Of a DNA stretch of 64,000 nt, positions 44,724-53,723 are shown one piece after another (position 1 is the stretch's first letter; each line of letters begins with the position of its first letter). The stretch comes from Chitinophagales bacterium. Its GTDB lineage: Bacteria > Bacteroidota > Bacteroidia > Chitinophagales > UBA10324. The notes under the pieces are model-generated. The model was not told the DNA's origin. It ran no database searches and saw nothing but the letters and a program-made list of their open reading frames with translations. The translations under genes and the position numbers were made by a program. The stretch is taken from NCBI GenBank assembly GCA_019694975.1, contig JAIBAY010000002.1, positions 695,252 to 759,251 on the forward strand, read 5' to 3'.

Positions 44724-46172
44724 ATGCAAAAGCTGTTTTTCAGAAACCTTGTATTTATTGTTGCACTGAATGTCCTGATAAAGCCACTCTGGATTCTGGG
44801 AATTGACCGCACTGTGCAGAATGTGGTTGGGTCATCGGCTTACGGTTTGTATTTCGTATTGTTCAACTTATCCATGCTCACCCAAATATTGCTGGATGCC
44901 GGTATCAGCAACTATAATAACAGGCACCTGGCCCGCGATGAAAGCGAACTGACTGATTACTTATCAAATATTTTCAGTATCAAAATCGTATTGTCGGCCA
45001 TATATATGCTGGTAACGCTGTTTTCAGGTTTCGTGCTGCAGTTCTCTTCTTATGAGCTTTACCTGCTGAGCGTAATCGGCATCAACCAGGCGCTTGCTTC
45101 CCTGATCGTTTATTCACGATCCAATATTTCGGCGTTACACCATTTCAAGGTGGACAGTATGATTTCCGTGATGGATAAAGCATTGATGATACTTATCTGT
45201 GGCATATTACTGATTGTACCATCCATGCGTGCACAGTTCAGCATTGAATATTTCATTTATGCACAGACGATGGCCTACCTCATAACGCTCTTATCTGCGC
45301 TTGGCTATATCATTCATGTGAGTGGCAGATTCCGTTTTCATTTTTCGCTTCAATTTGCCGGAGGCCTATTTAAAAGATCGATGCCTTTTGCGTTGCTTAT
45401 TTTAATGATGGCGGTTTATTCACGCATTGATGGTATCATGATTGAGCGTTTACTGCCGGAAAAAGGAGCACATGAAGCCGGCATCTATGCTTCCGCCTAC
45501 CGGTTGCTGGATGCACTCAATCAGTTTGGATACCTGTTTTCGGTATTGTTGCTGCCGATCTTCTCGAGAATGCTGGCAAAACAGCAGAGCATTGAATCGC
45601 TTGCCCGTGCAAGTTTCACGGTCATCTTTATTTTCGCCTTCATTTGCTGTATGGCACTGTCCTTTTTTTCAGTTCCTCTAATGCATTTACTCTATCATGA
45701 TGCAACCGGTTATTCATCGTCTGTTTTATCCATACTGATTTACAGCTTTCCGGGCACAGCTACGGTTTATATCTTCGGTACGTTGCTAACCGCGAATGGC
45801 AATCTGAAGGCGCTCATCCTCATCTCCCTGATAGCTGTCGTGCTGAACTTCTGTCTTAACCTTGCACTTATTCCCATGAAACAGGCATTGGGGGCTGCCA
45901 TGGCTGCCTGCATCACCGGCCTCACCATCGGCATGCTGAACTTCCTGCTTGCCGCAAGAGTATTTCACTTCCGGACCAATGTCGCGTTATTACTCAAGCT
46001 GTTTCTTTTTATCACAGGAAGCTATCTCCTCTTCATGACTGCCGCAATGTGGAACATTCACTGGATGTATGTCATGGTGTTGCTGTCCATTCTTTCGCTT
46101 GGATTCGCCACGCTACTGGGCCTTATTGAAATCAGAAAAATTATACCCTTGCTCAAAACAGCCAGCGACTGA
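44724..46172 (+). CDS. Polysaccharide flippase (Wzx/MATE-like, MOP superfamily)
   Basis: This is 482 residues with about 12-14 hydrophobic helices and few soluble loops. LWILGIDRTVQNVVGSSAYG and YLFSVLLLPIFSRML resemble Wzx/RfbX-type flippases that move lipid-linked oligosaccharides across the inner membrane. ATG at 44724 is chosen over the TTG at 44718. The chain-length and ligase genes follow on the same strand. Confidence 0.87.
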   Translation: MQKLFFRNLVFIVALNVLIKPLWILGIDRTVQNVVGSSAYGLYFVLFNLSMLTQILLDAGISNYNNRHLARDESELTDYLSNIFSIKIVLSAIYMLVTLFSGFVLQFSSYELYLLSVIGINQALASLIVYSRSNISALHHFKVDSMISVMDKALMILICGILLIVPSMRAQFSIEYFIYAQTMAYLITLLSALGYIIHVSGRFRFHFSLQFAGGLFKRSMPFALLILMMAVYSRIDGIMIERLLPEKGAHEAGIYASAYRLLDALNQFGYLFSVLLLPIFSRMLAKQQSIESLARASFTVIFIFAFICCMALSFFSVPLMHLLYHDATGYSSSVLSILIYSFPGTATVYIFGTLLTANGNLKALILISLIAVVLNFCLNLALIPMKQALGAAMAACITGLTIGMLNFLLAARVFHFRTNVALLLKLFLFITGSYLLFMTAAMWNIHWMYVMVLLSILSLGFATLLGLIEIRKIIPLLKTASD

Positions 46173-46240
46173 TAGCATCAATCGGTTTAGCGGATTCGCT
46201 TACTTTGGGTCACGCTGTATCAATGCAGTCCGCTTGAGCA

Positions 46241-46258
46241 TCCGGATTTTAATCCGGA
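46241..46258. other. 18-bp palindrome TCCGGATTTTAATCCGGA
   Basis: Arms TCCGGATT and AATCCGGA are exact reverse complements around a TT centre, 69 bp after the flippase stop. There is no U-tract, so it may be a protein-binding site or a weak hairpin and not an intrinsic terminator. Confidence 0.45.
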
Positions 46259-46407
46259 AATAATAAATAAAGGCTTGCAAACCTTAAGGGAATCTCCCCT
46301 TTCAAACCAACCCTTTAGTTGATGGTGCTGCAAAACTTAAAGGGTAACTTTTTTGGAATTGGACTGAATTCCTGTAGGTTTGCCGGAAATTTTTTTAAAA
46401 CACCCGG

Positions 46408-47400
46408 ATGAATAACTCCTTAAATCTCATTGAGTTCCTGAAACTCATCATAAAATGGCGGAAGCCATTGCTGATCGTGATGGGCATTGGCGTTTTGGGC
46501 AGCATCGTGATCACCGATCCGCATATCATGCCGCCTTATTACGAATCTGTATCACTTATTTATCCGCTCAACCCCAACCTGACACAAAGTTCCAACCTCT
46601 TCGGCGACAATGCGCAGGGATATTTTGGTACCAGCGCCGATGTTGACCGCATACTTTCCATTGCCGGGTCCGTGCCGCTGAAGATGTATATCGTGAAGAA
46701 GTTTAACCTCTTCCAGCATTATAAGATTGATAGCGTGAATTCGAAGTATCCCGTGGAAGCCGTTTTGAAAGAATTACACAACAACTATTCATTTGAAAAG
46801 AATGACCGCGGAGCCATTGAAGTGACGGTATATGACCGCGACCCGCAGGTAGCGGCCGACATGGCCAATGCCATTGTAGCTAAAATTGATGAAACCAACC
46901 AGGCACTGCTGAATGACAACAAGCAGAAAATCCTTTCAATTTATGAAGTGAAGCTGAAGGAAAAGCAAAGTCAGCTGCAGGCACTTGGCGATACCATCTT
47001 CAAGCTGAAGCAGGAATACAGCCTCTATAGCTCGATACAGGACTTGCCCGGTCAGATCAGCAAGCTGAGGGCAGAGAAAGGCGCCGGCTTCGACCAGGCG
47101 ACAGAAAGGGTAAAGGTGCTGGAGGAACAGAAGAAAGGCGCCATCCGCGAGCTGAACAACAACATGATTGAATATGAACAATACAAGGCTACCATCAACA
47201 GCACGGTGCCTACCGTCTATGTATTGGAAAAAGCATTTAAAGCGGAAAGAAAATCAAAACCGATAAGATGGCTGATTGTCCTCGGTACGCTCATTGGCAG
47301 CTTTGTGCTTACCTCCATCGCCATCCTGATGATTGAACGATTCAAAAAATTCAGGATAGCCCTGCAGCAAAATTCGGAAGTGGTGCAGGCCTCCAGTTAG
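46408..47400 (+). CDS. Wzz-like polysaccharide chain-length determinant
   Basis: This is 330 residues. TM1 is at about 20-36, a periplasmic domain spans about 40-285 with a coiled-coil (about 165-250), and TM2 is at about 286-308. This is the polysaccharide co-polymerase layout. There is no cytoplasmic tyrosine kinase domain, so it is of the Wzz type and not the BY-kinase type. It probably sets the chain length of the polymer built by this locus. Confidence 0.82.
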   Translation: MNNSLNLIEFLKLIIKWRKPLLIVMGIGVLGSIVITDPHIMPPYYESVSLIYPLNPNLTQSSNLFGDNAQGYFGTSADVDRILSIAGSVPLKMYIVKKFNLFQHYKIDSVNSKYPVEAVLKELHNNYSFEKNDRGAIEVTVYDRDPQVAADMANAIVAKIDETNQALLNDNKQKILSIYEVKLKEKQSQLQALGDTIFKLKQEYSLYSSIQDLPGQISKLRAEKGAGFDQATERVKVLEEQKKGAIRELNNNMIEYEQYKATINSTVPTVYVLEKAFKAERKSKPIRWLIVLGTLIGSFVLTSIAILMIERFKKFRIALQQNSEVVQASS

Positions 47401-47505
47401 CAATCTTCCCGGCTGATCGGTAATGCCGGAGGGTTTCTGAAAGCTGATGGCATACAATGAACCCTTGTATCCAAAGCGCTTCCTTAAAAGCATCAAGTCT
47501 TATTA

Positions 47506-49008
47506 ATGTTTCCTAACACCGGACCTGAGATATCATCTGACAGCGCTGGCAACAAGCAGCCACTTGATAAGTTCTGGCTCCGGTTGTTATATGCATTCAG
47601 TGGCCTGATGCTTGTTTGTGGGTTTGCTGCCATTTATGCTGAAAATTATCTGCTGCTGCTCATTCCCTGCGGCATTCTTTTCCTTTACCTGAGTTTAAAT
47701 GATTTCAGGGTCATCTATTTTTTACTGCTGTTTCTCCTCCCGCTTTCCACGGAAGTGGCCTTGCCCGGTGGTTTTGCTACTGACTTCCCAACCGAGCCAC
47801 TGATTGCCGGCCTGATGATACTCTTCTTTTGCACAGTGGCAGCGCGTCCCGCCACACTGGATAAGGAAGTATTAAAAAATCCGGTCATCTTCCTGCTGAT
47901 ACTGCATTATTGCTGGATACTGATTGCAACAGTCTATTCGGCCGATCCGCTTGTATCCGTCAAATTCTCGATTGCCAAAACATGGTACATCATAACGTTT
48001 GTCTTTGTGACGGGCATGATCATAAAAGACGTATCAACTTTTAAGATCGCCTTCTGGTGCGTCCTTATTCCGCTGCTTTTCACGGTCATCTACAGCCTCG
48101 TCCGTCATTCGAGATACGACTTCTCCTTTCAGACGGTGAATGAACAGATGATACCATTCTTCCGCAATCATGTAAACTATGCATGCACCCTGGCGCAGAT
48201 GATGCCTTTTGTGGTGCTGGCTATCGGATGGTACCGGAAGGGTTCTGTTGCCCGCCGCTTCCTGTTATTCTCTTTTGCATTATTGCTGGTGGCCATCTAT
48301 TTCGCCTATACAAGATCGGCCTGGTTATCGCTGCTTGGTGCATGCTGCATGTACTTCGTGATCCGGAGCAAACTTACCGGTTGGTTATTGGCCGCAGGAA
48401 TGGCCGGCCTCGTCGGGTTACTGGTTTATATGAGTGTGCAAAATCACTATCTCAATTTTGAGCCTGATTTTGAACACACCATATACCATCCTGAACTGGA
48501 AGATCACTTACTCTCCACTTTTGAAGGAGAAGATGTTTCCAGCGCAGAACGCGTGTACCGTTGGATCGCAGGCATACGCATGTGGCTGGACAAACCGGTC
48601 ATTGGTTACGGGCCCGGTAACTTCTATGGATTTTATAAATCCTTCACCGTAACAAGTTTTAAGACCTATGTAAGCGAAAACCCGGAACGTTCCTCCGTGC
48701 ATAACTATTTCATCCTGCTGATGACAGAACAGGGAATAATAGGACTGCTCATCTTCCTGGCACTCACCATCGTCTTGCTGACACAAGGCCAAAGGATCTA
48801 TCATGAAACCACCGATCGTGCTGAACGGCGCTATGTGATGGCGGTCTTGCTTTGCCTGGTCATCATTTACATGAATACCATGCTGAGCGATTTAATTGAA
48901 ACAGACAAGATCGGATCGTTCTTCTTCATCTGTATTGCATTAATTGTAAACCAGGATATCCGGAATAACAGGTTGAAACAGCAGCAACAGCAGATTCCCC
49001 TGAAATAA
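47506..49008 (+). CDS. O-antigen ligase family protein (WaaL/Wzy-like)
   Basis: This is 500 residues with about 11-12 hydrophobic helices. The large periplasmic loop near 320-410 has ERVYRWIAGIRMW, a GYGPGNF motif and SSVHNYFILLMTEQGIIG, which are the hallmarks of Wzy_C/O-antigen ligases. It either polymerises repeat units or joins polymer to a lipid carrier. The 105-bp gap to the upstream gene suggests one transcript. The ending QQQQQ is a short Gln run. Confidence 0.87.
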   Translation: MFPNTGPEISSDSAGNKQPLDKFWLRLLYAFSGLMLVCGFAAIYAENYLLLLIPCGILFLYLSLNDFRVIYFLLLFLLPLSTEVALPGGFATDFPTEPLIAGLMILFFCTVAARPATLDKEVLKNPVIFLLILHYCWILIATVYSADPLVSVKFSIAKTWYIITFVFVTGMIIKDVSTFKIAFWCVLIPLLFTVIYSLVRHSRYDFSFQTVNEQMIPFFRNHVNYACTLAQMMPFVVLAIGWYRKGSVARRFLLFSFALLLVAIYFAYTRSAWLSLLGACCMYFVIRSKLTGWLLAAGMAGLVGLLVYMSVQNHYLNFEPDFEHTIYHPELEDHLLSTFEGEDVSSAERVYRWIAGIRMWLDKPVIGYGPGNFYGFYKSFTVTSFKTYVSENPERSSVHNYFILLMTEQGIIGLLIFLALTIVLLTQGQRIYHETTDRAERRYVMAVLLCLVIIYMNTMLSDLIETDKIGSFFFICIALIVNQDIRNNRLKQQQQQIPLK

Positions 49009-49058
49009 TTTGCAGCAGGCCGGCACTTTTTCTTCCGAAACATGAGCATGTTTTCCTG

Positions 49059-50300
49059 CTAATACACGTGGCATGTCAGCATGCTCACATCATCATTGAT
49101 CAGCCTTGACCCTTTGAATGCTACGAGATAATCCACTATTTTTTTATTCATCGCCGTTGGCGAAAGGTCTTTGCCATCGCTGATGATGCGGATGACATTG
49201 CTGATATCGAGTGATTGCTTCTCTTCATTCTCCACATCCGTAAGCCCGTCGGTATAGCAAAAAGTGACGAACGGGTTTTTCAAAGTAAGCGACTGCAGAT
49301 TCACATACGGCAATTTTTCAAACATGCCCAGGATGGTACAGCCTTCCTGCAGCATTTTCACTTCACCGTCATAAAACAGGAGAGCAGGATTGTGACCGGC
49401 ATTGATGTATTGCAATTCGCGCGTGGTGAAATTAAATTTTGCAATGAAGAAAGTAATGAACTTCTCACCGTTTGTGATCTCATTTACCCTGCCATTCAAA
49501 CTCCTGATCAACGCGCTGAGGGAAGGCTGCTGCTCTGCATACGACCTGACGCTGGCCTGAAAGTTTGCCATTAGCAACGCTGCCGCAACACCTTTGCCTG
49601 ATATATCACCAATACAAAATATTGATTCTTCCCTGTTCAGTTCAATATAGTCGTAGTAATCACCACCCACTTGCTGAAAGGGCAGGTAAACACCGGCAAT
49701 AGAGATCCGTTCATCATCCGGCAGATTGCCCGGAATCAGCATCGTCTGCATCTTGCCTGCGAGTTCCAACTCAGACTTCAGCATTCCCTGCTTCATCTGC
49801 GCCCTGAACAACCGCTTGTTTTCAATGGCTACGGCAATGACGTTCGATACGGTTTGAATATAACTCAGCTTTTCATCGAGCGAAAGATGAAAATCGTCGC
49901 TGAAGTCACCCAGGAACGTATAGGCAATCGCAAAATCTTTGTGATAAACCGGCACCACCACATCAAAGAAAGATTCCAGCGGATGGCCTGACTTCGCGAG
50001 CCGGGTTATCTGCCGGAAGGCCGGCAGGTGATGTTTTGTCGCTTCCAGGATATCCTGTGAGTCAATACCTGTTGCATTAGTGCATTGCCATTCATCCAGG
50101 TAAATGAAAACCGCTACCTTGCCAATACCGATCTGTTTCACCAGGATATCCTGGTACAGGCGCAGCAAGCCATGCGATGAAATATTGCTGTTAATAGCCT
50201 GCGTTATCTGAAGCAGCGAATTCAATTCACGCTCCTTCAGTTGCAACTGTTCTTCAAGACGATCCAGTTTCCGGGTTATATCATCCGTCAGTGATTTCAT
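49059..50300 (-). CDS. GAF-domain SpoIIE/PP2C-type protein phosphatase
   Basis: This is 413 residues from ATG at 50300; the frame is open 17 codons further. A coiled-coil (about 5-40) and a GAF-like domain (about 40-180) come first. The phosphatase domain follows with metal-binding Asp residues in VGGDYYDYI, FCIGDISGKGVAA and CYTDGLTDVENEE. Such enzymes dephosphorylate anti-sigma antagonists or other serine phosphoproteins; none is visible nearby. It lies convergent with the O-antigen ligase gene (51 bp apart). Confidence 0.86.
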   Translation of the reverse strand: MKSLTDDITRKLDRLEEQLQLKERELNSLLQITQAINSNISSHGLLRLYQDILVKQIGIGKVAVFIYLDEWQCTNATGIDSQDILEATKHHLPAFRQITRLAKSGHPLESFFDVVVPVYHKDFAIAYTFLGDFSDDFHLSLDEKLSYIQTVSNVIAVAIENKRLFRAQMKQGMLKSELELAGKMQTMLIPGNLPDDERISIAGVYLPFQQVGGDYYDYIELNREESIFCIGDISGKGVAAALLMANFQASVRSYAEQQPSLSALIRSLNGRVNEITNGEKFITFFIAKFNFTTRELQYINAGHNPALLFYDGEVKMLQEGCTILGMFEKLPYVNLQSLTLKNPFVTFCYTDGLTDVENEEKQSLDISNVIRIISDGKDLSPTAMNKKIVDYLVAFKGSRLINDDVSMLTCHVY

Positions 50301-50492
50301 GGCTGGTATGACGCTGCAAGCTACAATCTTTCTGTACTTAATACGGTGCACCTTCCTGACTTAACAATCACTTCTTATACCGCCGCACTTCATTGCCACT
50401 TTCTGAAAATAATGTAAAAACCATCCGCTGTTGTGAATTCGACACCAATTTAACAGTGCTGAATCTTTCATTGGATATGCTGCACATACAGT

Positions 50493-50765
50493 TCAGGAAC
50501 GGCTGTTATGCACTATCAATCCCTGCCGTGAAGCAACAAATGCTGACCGTTCCATGACTGAGAAATCCGGTTGTTCCAGTTTCTCATAGTCCTTCATCAC
50601 GTCGTTGTATTGCATCTGTATAATAAAGCCTTTATGCAACAGGCTCGTCAATGTTGTCCGCAGTACACTTTCTTGCAATGTCAGTTGTTGCACCAGATCA
50701 GGGTATGTAGTTACGAAATACAATTCATCTAACAACCTGTCTTCGGCATCGGTGAGTGCTTGCAT
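50493..50765 (-). CDS. Small winged-helix-like protein, unknown function
   Basis: This is 90 residues. Helical segments LTDAEDRLLDELYF, DLVQQLTLQESVLRTTLTSLLHKGFI and the strand-like IQMQYN resemble a short winged helix (MarR-like reading). No catalytic residues are visible. The family is seen in Bacteroidota but I know no function. It lies between the phosphatase and the GT2 gene on the same strand, with gaps of about 190 and 240 bp. Confidence 0.65.
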   Translation of the reverse strand: MQALTDAEDRLLDELYFVTTYPDLVQQLTLQESVLRTTLTSLLHKGFIIQMQYNDVMKDYEKLEQPDFSVMERSAFVASRQGLIVHNSRS

Positions 50766-51006
50766 GACATCAACCCCTTAGTTGAACAAATCTTTACAGA
50801 ATACAACTTCACTTTAAGCAAATGCTATCGAACCATTTTCTTAATCTTCATGGCAATGGTCTTAACCGGTTCAGCAAAATAAAGTACCATTTGAATTTTC
50901 AGGATGGCAACCTGCAGCAATTCATAAGTTAAAACTGTGTGTTACAGTTTTTGCTAAGCAGATGTTATTAATTGCCAGTCAACCCTGCAGTATACCGGCA
51001 AGAGCC

Positions 51007-52146
51007 TTATTTTATTTTCCTGCCTTTCCATAAGGTACTTACTAAATTTCCCAGTGCGCCAATAAGCACAATATAAATGATATGCATCATTTGCGCAGGT
51101 AAAAACATCCACAGTAATGAACGCCGCCTGAAAAATGCAGTGACAGCAGCGAAGAAACCAAACTCTGCAATCATCTTAAGCAGCAACTGAAACAGGAGCA
51201 AATAAAAATAACTGTTGCTGAAAAGACAATACAAAGCGGTAGTCAGGATAGAAAAGTTAAACAGGTATACCAATGCGAGATTGGCGGTGATACGCCAGTC
51301 GGAGTAATATCTGGATTTGGAAGCCCAACGTATCCGCTGCTGTACAAATGCGCTCCATGTTTTTTGAGCCGAAGTACGTACCACCGCTTCATGGCATTTC
51401 ATGAAATGAACGGTGCCTTTCCACTTAGCCGCGATTTTGAGCATCAGCAACACATCATCACCAGATGCGATCTGGCTGATGCCTTCGTATCCGTTGACCT
51501 GATCAAATGCCAGCCGGCGGAAGGCAAGGTTGGCTCCGTTACACATGACCGGGAAATTAAACTGCAGTGTCCCGCCGGTAATGCCAATCATGCCCATGAA
51601 ATCGAGTGACTGAAACAACTCAAAGAAACTTCTTTCGCCGCTATAAGTAACCGGTGAAACAATCATGTTACAGCGTTGTTTTTCATAAAAACTAACGATA
51701 GCCGTCAACCATCCGGCGTCCATAGAGCAGTCTGCATCGGTGGTGATAATGAGTTCACCGGTTGTTGCAGCTATACCAGTTTGCAGCGCCTTCTTTTTGT
51801 AAGCAGGCTGATGTTCTTCATTGCTGAACAATTCCTGCATCCTGATCAGCTTCACTCCCTTTGACTGAAAGGAGGATACAATCTCCGCTGTTTTATCAGT
51901 GGAACAATCATCTGCTACCACAATGTTCGTTAATGCCGAAGGATAATCCTGGCTGGTAAGATCACCGAGCAGCCTTCCAATATTCTGCTCCTCATTTCTG
52001 GCGGCAAGGACGATAGAAACAGTGGTATGTCCGCTCACGTCACCGGGTGTATATTCAGGCAACAGCAGCCAGCCGGCCAGGTAGAAGATAAACAACAGTG
52101 TGTAACAGACTGTCAGCAGTAATACGATGATGGTATAGATCATCAT
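51007..52146 (-). CDS. Family 2 glycosyltransferase, membrane-bound
   Basis: This is 379 residues. TM at about 5-30, then a GT-A domain with VADDCS, TTDADC (DxD), GDDVLL and the QQRIRWASK (QxxRW) motif. Two to three helices follow at about 295-375. The layout matches processive GT2 enzymes such as those for surface polysaccharides or glycolipids. Its ATG overlaps the stop of the upstream alpha/beta hydrolase (ATGA), so the two are translated together. Confidence 0.88.
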   Translation of the reverse strand: MMIYTIIVLLLTVCYTLLFIFYLAGWLLLPEYTPGDVSGHTTVSIVLAARNEEQNIGRLLGDLTSQDYPSALTNIVVADDCSTDKTAEIVSSFQSKGVKLIRMQELFSNEEHQPAYKKKALQTGIAATTGELIITTDADCSMDAGWLTAIVSFYEKQRCNMIVSPVTYSGERSFFELFQSLDFMGMIGITGGTLQFNFPVMCNGANLAFRRLAFDQVNGYEGISQIASGDDVLLMLKIAAKWKGTVHFMKCHEAVVRTSAQKTWSAFVQQRIRWASKSRYYSDWRITANLALVYLFNFSILTTALYCLFSNSYFYLLLFQLLLKMIAEFGFFAAVTAFFRRRSLLWMFLPAQMMHIIYIVLIGALGNLVSTLWKGRKIK

Positions 52147-52985
52147 ACCGTGAGCGCTGCCTGTAATGGGTTATTGAATGCCTCGGTAATCAGGTTATGG
52201 CCTTTATCTAACACCACATAATGACAATCCTGCAATCCCTGTGCGAACTTTCTGCCTGTTTTTTCGGTGATCACCCGGTCGTACCTTCCAATAAACAAAT
52301 AACTTTTAATATGGTGAGAATTGAGAATGCCTTTTACTTCCTCCAACTCTACTGCTAAATTTTTCATCGCCATCCATACATCATAAATCTTTTTGCGCTT
52401 CGCTTCGGTATTCGTCTGTACCTGCAGGAATTTAAAGATCCGTTCATCGAGTAACCTCATAAACCGCAGCAACCGCGCCAGCCTGAAAACAAATCCCGGA
52501 TTTTTTACAAAGCTTTTGAATAGTCTTCTTCCCCAACCGGGATAAACGGCCACGTTATACCAGGCATTTAATATTACGCCATCAGGCGCTGCGAGTATTA
52601 CAGCGTCAACCTGCTCAGCAAAAAGGGGAACTGCAGCCAGCACTATCTTTCCACCAAGACTATATCCCATCAGCGAGAACCGCACCTGCTTTTCAAGTTG
52701 CAATACAGCACGAATCATCTCCGCCAGGTCAGCGGGCATGAATGGTGTATCATGCGGCCATGCTGAATTTCCATGAAAAGGAAGATCAATCGCCACCACC
52801 GTAAACGCTGTGTGCATAGATGGCAGCAAGGCCATAAACTTACCTGCATCTTCACCAAAACCATGAAAACAAATGAGCAACCGGTCGCCTGATCCGAAAC
52901 GGATAGCATGCATAAACGACGACTTTACAGGAATAAAAAAATGCATGTGCAGTTGAAACAGCCATACAAAGTAACCAACAAACAT
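52143..52985 (-). CDS. Alpha/beta hydrolase
   Basis: This is 280 residues with the standard triad: nucleophile Ser in GYSLGG (about 119-124), Asp in GRYDRVI (about 238-244) and His in GHNL near 263. LICFHGFGEDAG gives the oxyanion-hole HG. No lipase lid is clear. The start at 52985 adds a hydrophobic N-terminus; an ATG at residue 25 is also possible. The substrate is unknown; coupling with a GT2 gene suggests a lipid or glycan role. Confidence 0.82.
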   Translation of the reverse strand: MFVGYFVWLFQLHMHFFIPVKSSFMHAIRFGSGDRLLICFHGFGEDAGKFMALLPSMHTAFTVVAIDLPFHGNSAWPHDTPFMPADLAEMIRAVLQLEKQVRFSLMGYSLGGKIVLAAVPLFAEQVDAVILAAPDGVILNAWYNVAVYPGWGRRLFKSFVKNPGFVFRLARLLRFMRLLDERIFKFLQVQTNTEAKRKKIYDVWMAMKNLAVELEEVKGILNSHHIKSYLFIGRYDRVITEKTGRKFAQGLQDCHYVVLDKGHNLITEAFNNPLQAALTV

Positions 52986-53034
52986 CAGCTTCTGTTAAAT
53001 TATACATGCTTGCCACTACAAATATTTTTTTACC

Positions 53035-53604
53035 TTGAAAAAAAATAACGCTTTGCTGGAAAAATTAATGGTCTGGTATTTTAAGCTCCGCGGCTGGAAG
53101 ACGGGTGCGAATGTTCCGCCGGAATTAAAAAAATGCGTGATGATTGTTGCGCCGCATACCAGCGGATGGGACTTTATCTATGGCGCAGCAGCCAAATCAT
53201 TGCTTGGTTTCGATGCGAAATATCTTGCGAAGAAAGAGTTGTTCAGGTGGCCGCTGAAAGGCATGTTCATCAAACTCGGTGGCGTGCCGGTTGACCGTGG
53301 CAAACACAATGGCATGGTGGAAGCGATGATAGATTATCTGAATAAAAATGATAGAGCCATAGTGGTTTTTCCACCGGAAGGTACCCGAAAACGCACCTCA
53401 AAATGGAAGAAAGGATTTTACCATGTGGCAATGGGTGCCCATGTTCCGGTTATCATGGCCTATATTGATTTCAAACAGAAGAAAGCCGGTATCGGACCTT
53501 ATTTTAATCCGAGCGGAGATCTTCAGCAGGATCTGAAGATCATCGCTGATTTTTACAAAGACATCACCGCCTGCCATCCGGAAAAATTTGCCCTGCCTGA
53601 ATAA
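53035..53604 (+). CDS. Lysophospholipid/glycerol acyltransferase family protein
   Basis: This is 189 residues, TTG start at 53035. HTSGWD (H41-x4-D46) is the PlsC catalytic motif and FPPEGTRKR the second motif. There is only a weak N-terminal hydrophobic segment. It transfers an acyl chain to a glycerol-phosphate or similar acceptor. It is shorter than typical PlsC and of the lipid-A-like acyltransferase subgroup. It is divergent from the hydrolase gene with 49 bp between. Confidence 0.85.
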   Translation: MKKNNALLEKLMVWYFKLRGWKTGANVPPELKKCVMIVAPHTSGWDFIYGAAAKSLLGFDAKYLAKKELFRWPLKGMFIKLGGVPVDRGKHNGMVEAMIDYLNKNDRAIVVFPPEGTRKRTSKWKKGFYHVAMGAHVPVIMAYIDFKQKKAGIGPYFNPSGDLQQDLKIIADFYKDITACHPEKFALPE

Positions 53605-53723
53605 TATTCCATTGACGACCGTAATTTTTTCAGGGAGTAATCGCCGGATACTTTACGTTGCATCAATCAACTATTCGATTAATTTTACTACCCTTCTTTA
53701 CTGATGGCAGTTCGGAATCTATC

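Noticed and set aside
44564-44806. 80-codon plus-strand ORF before the flippase
   Set aside because: Overlaps the flippase start by 83 bp and has a Cys-rich, non-protein-like end.
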